Below, piece by piece: positions 12,513 through 15,741 of a stretch of 15,741 nt of DNA. Every line of letters begins with the position of its first letter. Within the stretch, counting starts at the first letter, position 1. Both the position numbers and the translations under genes were made by a program. Under the pieces are notes generated by a model. The model did not search any database. It was given only the letters and a program-made list of their open reading frames with translations, and was not told the origin of the DNA. The stretch comes from Thermoplasmatales archaeon ex4484_6 (GTDB taxonomy: Archaea; Thermoplasmatota; Penumbrarchaeia; Penumbrarchaeales; Penumbrarchaeaceae). Where the stretch lies: positions 1 to 15,741 of the forward strand of contig NJDO01000037.1 of assembly GCA_002254385.1 (NCBI GenBank), given 5' to 3'.

Positions 12513-13228
12513 TGAAAAGCGGCGGGACTGCGACCAGGGTGGAAGTTCTATCGGATGGAACGTTCACGATAGATGGTGGAATGCTCGTATACGGAGTTCC
12601 CGGTTTCTACGGGAAAGCGGTAAAGGCGAAGCTGAAACCACTGTATATAGAGGCGGGGGACGAGAGGATCCTTGTGGATACCGGGGTCGGGGAGCTTCCG
12701 GAGAAGTTCGTTCGGATATACGGCGTCGAGAAACGGATGAGCCTTCCGGATTCTCTCAAGGAGATAGGACTCTCGGCCGAGGACATCACCATGGTCATCA
12801 ACACGCATCTGCACTTTGACCACAGCGGTTACAACGGCATCTTCGAGAACGCAAGGCTTGTGGCGAGCGAGGAGGAGATCAGGTACAGCGCTTCCCCGGA
12901 CAGGTTTCAGGCAGGAGGTTACGTTCAGGACAATCTCAGAGGTCTTCGGTTCACGGCTGTCAGGGGGGAGAAGGTCCTTGCACCGGGTGTGAGGGTGGTT
13001 CCCACACCGGGTCATACCCCCGGACATATGTCGGTGGTGGTCGAGCTCGAGGAGGAAGTCGTGATATACACGGGAGACGTATCCCCCCTGTCCATCAATC
13101 ATGAGAAGAAACTGATCGTGGGCATACTGTATGATCCCGTGAAGGCCCTTCGGTCGCTGGAGCTGCTTGACGAGATGGCATCCTGGTGGCCCCGTAAGAG
13201 GAAGAGGTTCGTTTATTCCCATGAATGA
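12512..13228 (+). CDS. Metallo-beta-lactamase-fold hydrolase (lactonase-like)
   Basis: The 238-residue protein has a full dinuclear metal set: His99, His101, Asp103 and His104 in INTHLHFDHSG, His168 in PGHTPGH, Asp189 in YTGD, and His237 in the terminal FVYSHE. This HxHxDH~H~D~H pattern and length fit the N-acyl-homoserine-lactonase/arylsulfatase-like branch, but many members hydrolyse other esters, lactones or thioesters and the substrate is unknown. It should be cytoplasmic. The ATG at 12512 shares its A with the TGA of the flavoprotein gene, and GGGGGA lies just upstream; an in-frame TTG sits one codon earlier. Its TGA (13226-13228) is 11 nt from the alaS ATG, so the three genes form one operon. 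A thioester or thiol-related role beside the flavoprotein is possible but inferred. Confidence 0.88.
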   Translation: MKSGGTATRVEVLSDGTFTIDGGMLVYGVPGFYGKAVKAKLKPLYIEAGDERILVDTGVGELPEKFVRIYGVEKRMSLPDSLKEIGLSAEDITMVINTHLHFDHSGYNGIFENARLVASEEEIRYSASPDRFQAGGYVQDNLRGLRFTAVRGEKVLAPGVRVVPTPGHTPGHMSVVVELEEEVVIYTGDVSPLSINHEKKLIVGILYDPVKALRSLELLDEMASWWPRKRKRFVYSHE

Positions 13229-13239
13229 AGGTGTATCGA

Positions 13240-15741
13240 ATGCTTTCGGAAAAGGAAATGAAGCAAAGGGTCAAGGAAGAAGCCTCGGCGGACCCGGACC
13301 GTTTCTTCCCCACCGAGAGGATGCGGGAGCTGGGCCTGGAGAGAAGACGATGTTCCCTTTGCGGAACCTACTTCTGGTCAGCGGATCCCGAGAGGACGGT
13401 CTGCGGGGAGCCTTCATGCGAGGGAGGGTATTCCTTCATCGGGAAGAGGAACTGCTCTCACAAGATGGATTTCATCGAGGTATGGAAGAGGTTCTCGGAC
13501 CTCTTTCGCCGGAGAGGATATACCCCCATACAGAGGTATCCATCGATCTCGAGATGGAATCCCACTTCGGAGTTCACCCTTGCCTCGATAACCGATTTTC
13601 AACCCTATGTTGTAAGAGGTGCCGTATCTCCACCGGCGAATCCTCTGGTGGTCCCACAGACATGTCTGAGATTCAATGATGTGGACAATGTTGGTATAAC
13701 CGGAAGGCACAACACCGGTTTTATCATGATAGGGCAGCATGCCTTCGTTCCACCCGAACAGTTCGACCAGCCAAGGTATTTCGATGATATCCACGCATGG
13801 TTGATCGAGGGTATGGGCATGCCCCTGGAAGATATCGTCTATCACGAGGACGCATGGGCAGGGGGGGGCAATTTCGGATGCTCGCTCGAGTTCTTCTCCA
13901 AGGGATTGGAGATAGGGAACCAGGTCTATACCATGTACGAACGGGACGGTGATTCCCTCAAGGGACTGGACATCAGTGTGCTGGATATGGGAATGGGTCA
14001 GGAGAGGCCTGCCTGGTACTCGCACGGTACACCTACCTCCTACGAACCCAATTTTCCAACGGTCATGGAGAAATTGTTCGGCATAGCGGGAATCGATATG
14101 CATGGTGAGGAGAGGGATGTGCTGTCCAGGTTCCTGCCCTATTCCGGCCTTCTGAACATGGACGAGGTGGAGGATATAGACAGGGTCTGGTCTGATATCT
14201 CCTCGAGGATCGGAGTTGATATCCCGGTCCTCAAGAACAGTGTGATGATTCATGCGGGGTTGTATTCCGTTGCGGATCATTCCAGGGCCCTCCTGTTCGC
14301 TCTGTCCGACGGGGCCCTCCCATCGAATTCCGGGGGTGGCTACAATCTTCGGCTGATATACCGGAGGGCAATGGAGTTCATTCAGAGATATGGATGGGAT
14401 CTCGACATGGGAGAGGTGTGCCTCTGGCACGCGGAATACCTGAAACCGCAGTATCCCGAGATGCTGGAGGCCATTCCCGAGGTCAGGGAGATACTCGATC
14501 ATGAGAGGAAGAAGTTCTTCGCTGCGAAGGAAAAGGCAAAATCGACAGTTTCCCGGCTCGTGGCCAGACAGAAGGAGGGCACATCCGTCACCATCGGGGA
14601 CCTTCTCACCCTGTATGATTCGCAGGGCATCACACCGGACCTTCTTGTTTCAAGCGGTCTCCAGGTGAAGATACCCCCGGACTTCTACAAGAGGGTTCAG
14701 GAGCTCCATCAGGGAAGTGATGCAAAGGCAAGGACGAGCCGTGATGAGAGAATAGGATTCCATGAGCATCCCGAAACGGAGGTCCTGTATTATGATGACT
14801 ATCTTCTGCTGGATTTTGAGGCGGAGGTTCTGGAAGTGAAGGACGGCCATGTTCTTCTCGACAGGACCGCATTTTATCCAACATCGGGAGGACAGCTCCA
14901 CGACATAGGATGGCTCGAGGGACCGACGCGGGTCGAGGTGTCCGATGTTTTCAAGGAGGACCGCCTGATCGTTCACCGGGTGGAGGGTGACGTTTCAGGA
15001 TGGTCCGCCGGTATGAAGGTGAAAGGACACATACAGGAGAAGAGAAGGAGACAGCTCGCCCAGCATCACACATCCACCCATATCATCAACGGTGTATGCA
15101 GGTCCGTTCTGGGGAATCATATATGGCAGGCTGGTGCCGAGAAGACCGAGGAGAAGGGAAGGCTGGACATCACCCATTACGAGACCCTCTCCCCCGCACA
15201 GCTTGATATCATAGAGAGAAAGGCGAACGACATAATCTCGCGATCCCTTCCGGTCATATCGATGATACTGGGTAGGGATGAAGCTGAGAGAAGGTACGGT
15301 TTCAGACTCTACCAGGGTGGAGCCGTTCCGGGGGAGAAGTTGAGGATAGTGTCCATCGAGGGTCTGGATACCGAGGCCTGCGGGGGCACACATCTCAGGA
15401 ACACCTCCGAGGCCGAGAGGATAACCATTACCGGTACGAAGAAGATACAGGACGGAATACTGCGGCTTGAATACGTTGCAGGCAGAAGGGCCAGGGAGAT
15501 GTTCGAGGAGGACCTGTCCGATCTTTCGGCGGTCATGGAATATCTCGGCGTCGATGACCCTGCACTTCTGGAGGAGAAGGCGAACGATCTGTTCGAGGCC
15601 TGGAAGAAGGTAAGGAAGTTCAGATCCAGGGCGTCCAAGATGGACGAGGAGGGAAGGAAAAGCTCCCTTGAGGATCTCGGAACATTCCTTGAAGAGAGGT
15701 CCGTTCTTGGGATCATCGAGAAATGGAATGCCCTCTCACTC
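13240..15741 (+). CDS. alaS: Alanyl-tRNA synthetase, archaeal type (3' end cut by window edge)
   Basis: 834 residues are visible and the frame is still open at the right edge. The N-terminal zinc ribbon typical of archaeal AlaRS has Cys38-x2-Cys41 and Cys55-x4-Cys60 followed by YSFIG. The class II catalytic core follows, with FTLASITDFQPYVV, PPANPLVVPQTCLRFNDVDNVGITGRH and GFIMIGQHAF (roughly residues 110-170), and then the tRNA-binding and editing domains. The editing site has His610-x3-His614 (HHTSTH) and Cys714-x3-His718 (CGGTH), which clear mischarged Ser- and Gly-tRNA(Ala). The C-Ala region begins before the edge. ATG 13240 has AAGGTG 6 nt upstream. An in-frame ATG at 13225 overlapping the MBL stop (ATGA) would add five residues. 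It charges tRNA(Ala) with alanine. It is co-directional with, and probably co-transcribed with, the flavoprotein and MBL genes. Confidence 0.97.
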   Translation, partial: MLSEKEMKQRVKEEASADPDRFFPTERMRELGLERRRCSLCGTYFWSADPERTVCGEPSCEGGYSFIGKRNCSHKMDFIEVWKRFSDLFRRRGYTPIQRYPSISRWNPTSEFTLASITDFQPYVVRGAVSPPANPLVVPQTCLRFNDVDNVGITGRHNTGFIMIGQHAFVPPEQFDQPRYFDDIHAWLIEGMGMPLEDIVYHEDAWAGGGNFGCSLEFFSKGLEIGNQVYTMYERDGDSLKGLDISVLDMGMGQERPAWYSHGTPTSYEPNFPTVMEKLFGIAGIDMHGEERDVLSRFLPYSGLLNMDEVEDIDRVWSDISSRIGVDIPVLKNSVMIHAGLYSVADHSRALLFALSDGALPSNSGGGYNLRLIYRRAMEFIQRYGWDLDMGEVCLWHAEYLKPQYPEMLEAIPEVREILDHERKKFFAAKEKAKSTVSRLVARQKEGTSVTIGDLLTLYDSQGITPDLLVSSGLQVKIPPDFYKRVQELHQGSDAKARTSRDERIGFHEHPETEVLYYDDYLLLDFEAEVLEVKDGHVLLDRTAFYPTSGGQLHDIGWLEGPTRVEVSDVFKEDRLIVHRVEGDVSGWSAGMKVKGHIQEKRRRQLAQHHTSTHIINGVCRSVLGNHIWQAGAEKTEEKGRLDITHYETLSPAQLDIIERKANDIISRSLPVISMILGRDEAERRYGFRLYQGGAVPGEKLRIVSIEGLDTEACGGTHLRNTSEAERITITGTKKIQDGILRLEYVAGRRAREMFEEDLSDLSAVMEYLGVDDPALLEEKANDLFEAWKKVRKFRSRASKMDEEGRKSSLEDLGTFLEERSVLGIIEKWNALSL

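Noticed and set aside
13861..13868. Run of eight G residues in alaS as a frameshift
   Set aside because: The frame remains open across it and encodes AGGGNFG, matching the conserved AlaRS glycine-rich segment.
13414..14502. 362-codon open frame on the minus strand
   Set aside because: It lies entirely antisense to the conserved catalytic part of alaS and has no protein-like motifs.

Overview
The window looks archaeal, and I would guess a Thermoplasmatota-like euryarchaeon, though that placement is an inference. The evidence is an alanyl-tRNA synthetase with the archaeal N-terminal zinc ribbon, A/T-rich TATA-type boxes about 24-31 nt upstream of several start codons (leaderless starts), strong GGAGGT-type ribosome sites on other genes, and a two-subunit glycine decarboxylase. 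Genes are dense and moderately GC-rich, while the gaps are clearly AT-rich. I see no rRNA, tRNA, CRISPR array or insertion sequence.

Layout. (1) 1-1468, minus strand: a membrane-anchored HEAT-repeat protein followed one base later by a family 2 glycosyltransferase that runs off the left edge. (2) 1469-2532: two AT-rich, mostly non-coding stretches around a 46-residue acidic protein gene. They carry palindromes, a helically phased array of GTACA motifs and a possible H-type pseudoknot at the end of the small gene. (3) 2533-3183, minus: a seven-helix hemolysin III/TrhA-family membrane protein. (4) 3184-3518: a gap with an unusual nested inverted repeat. (5) 3519-5132, minus: an alpha/beta hydrolase and a HAD-family phosphatase, transcribed phosphatase first. 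(6) 5205-6275, plus: a DUF362 protein diverging from the phosphatase. (7) 6331-10907: the glycine cleavage cluster, with gcvT-gcvH on minus and gcvPA-gcvPB on plus, diverging from a shared 193-bp control region. (8) 11094-15741, plus: a flavin-dependent disulfide oxidoreductase, a metallo-beta-lactamase-fold hydrolase and alaS, closely coupled and open at the right edge.

Functional picture. GcvPA/GcvPB (PLP decarboxylase), GcvH (lipoyl carrier) and GcvT (aminomethyltransferase) together cleave glycine to CO2, ammonia and methylene-(tetrahydro)folate or an archaeal pterin equivalent. The fourth component, dihydrolipoyl dehydrogenase (L protein), is not present in canonical form. The nearest flavoprotein has a single active-site-type cysteine and resembles CoA-disulfide reductase/NADH oxidase instead. 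The other blocks (surface polysaccharide synthesis, TrhA, hydrolases, alaS operon) have no evident functional link to glycine cleavage.

The least explained parts are not genes but DNA/RNA structure: the pseudoknot at 2001-2037, the GTAC-type palindromes at 1467-1480 and 2240-2286, and the nested inverted repeat at 3469-3538. I found no clear-cut new defence or mobile system.
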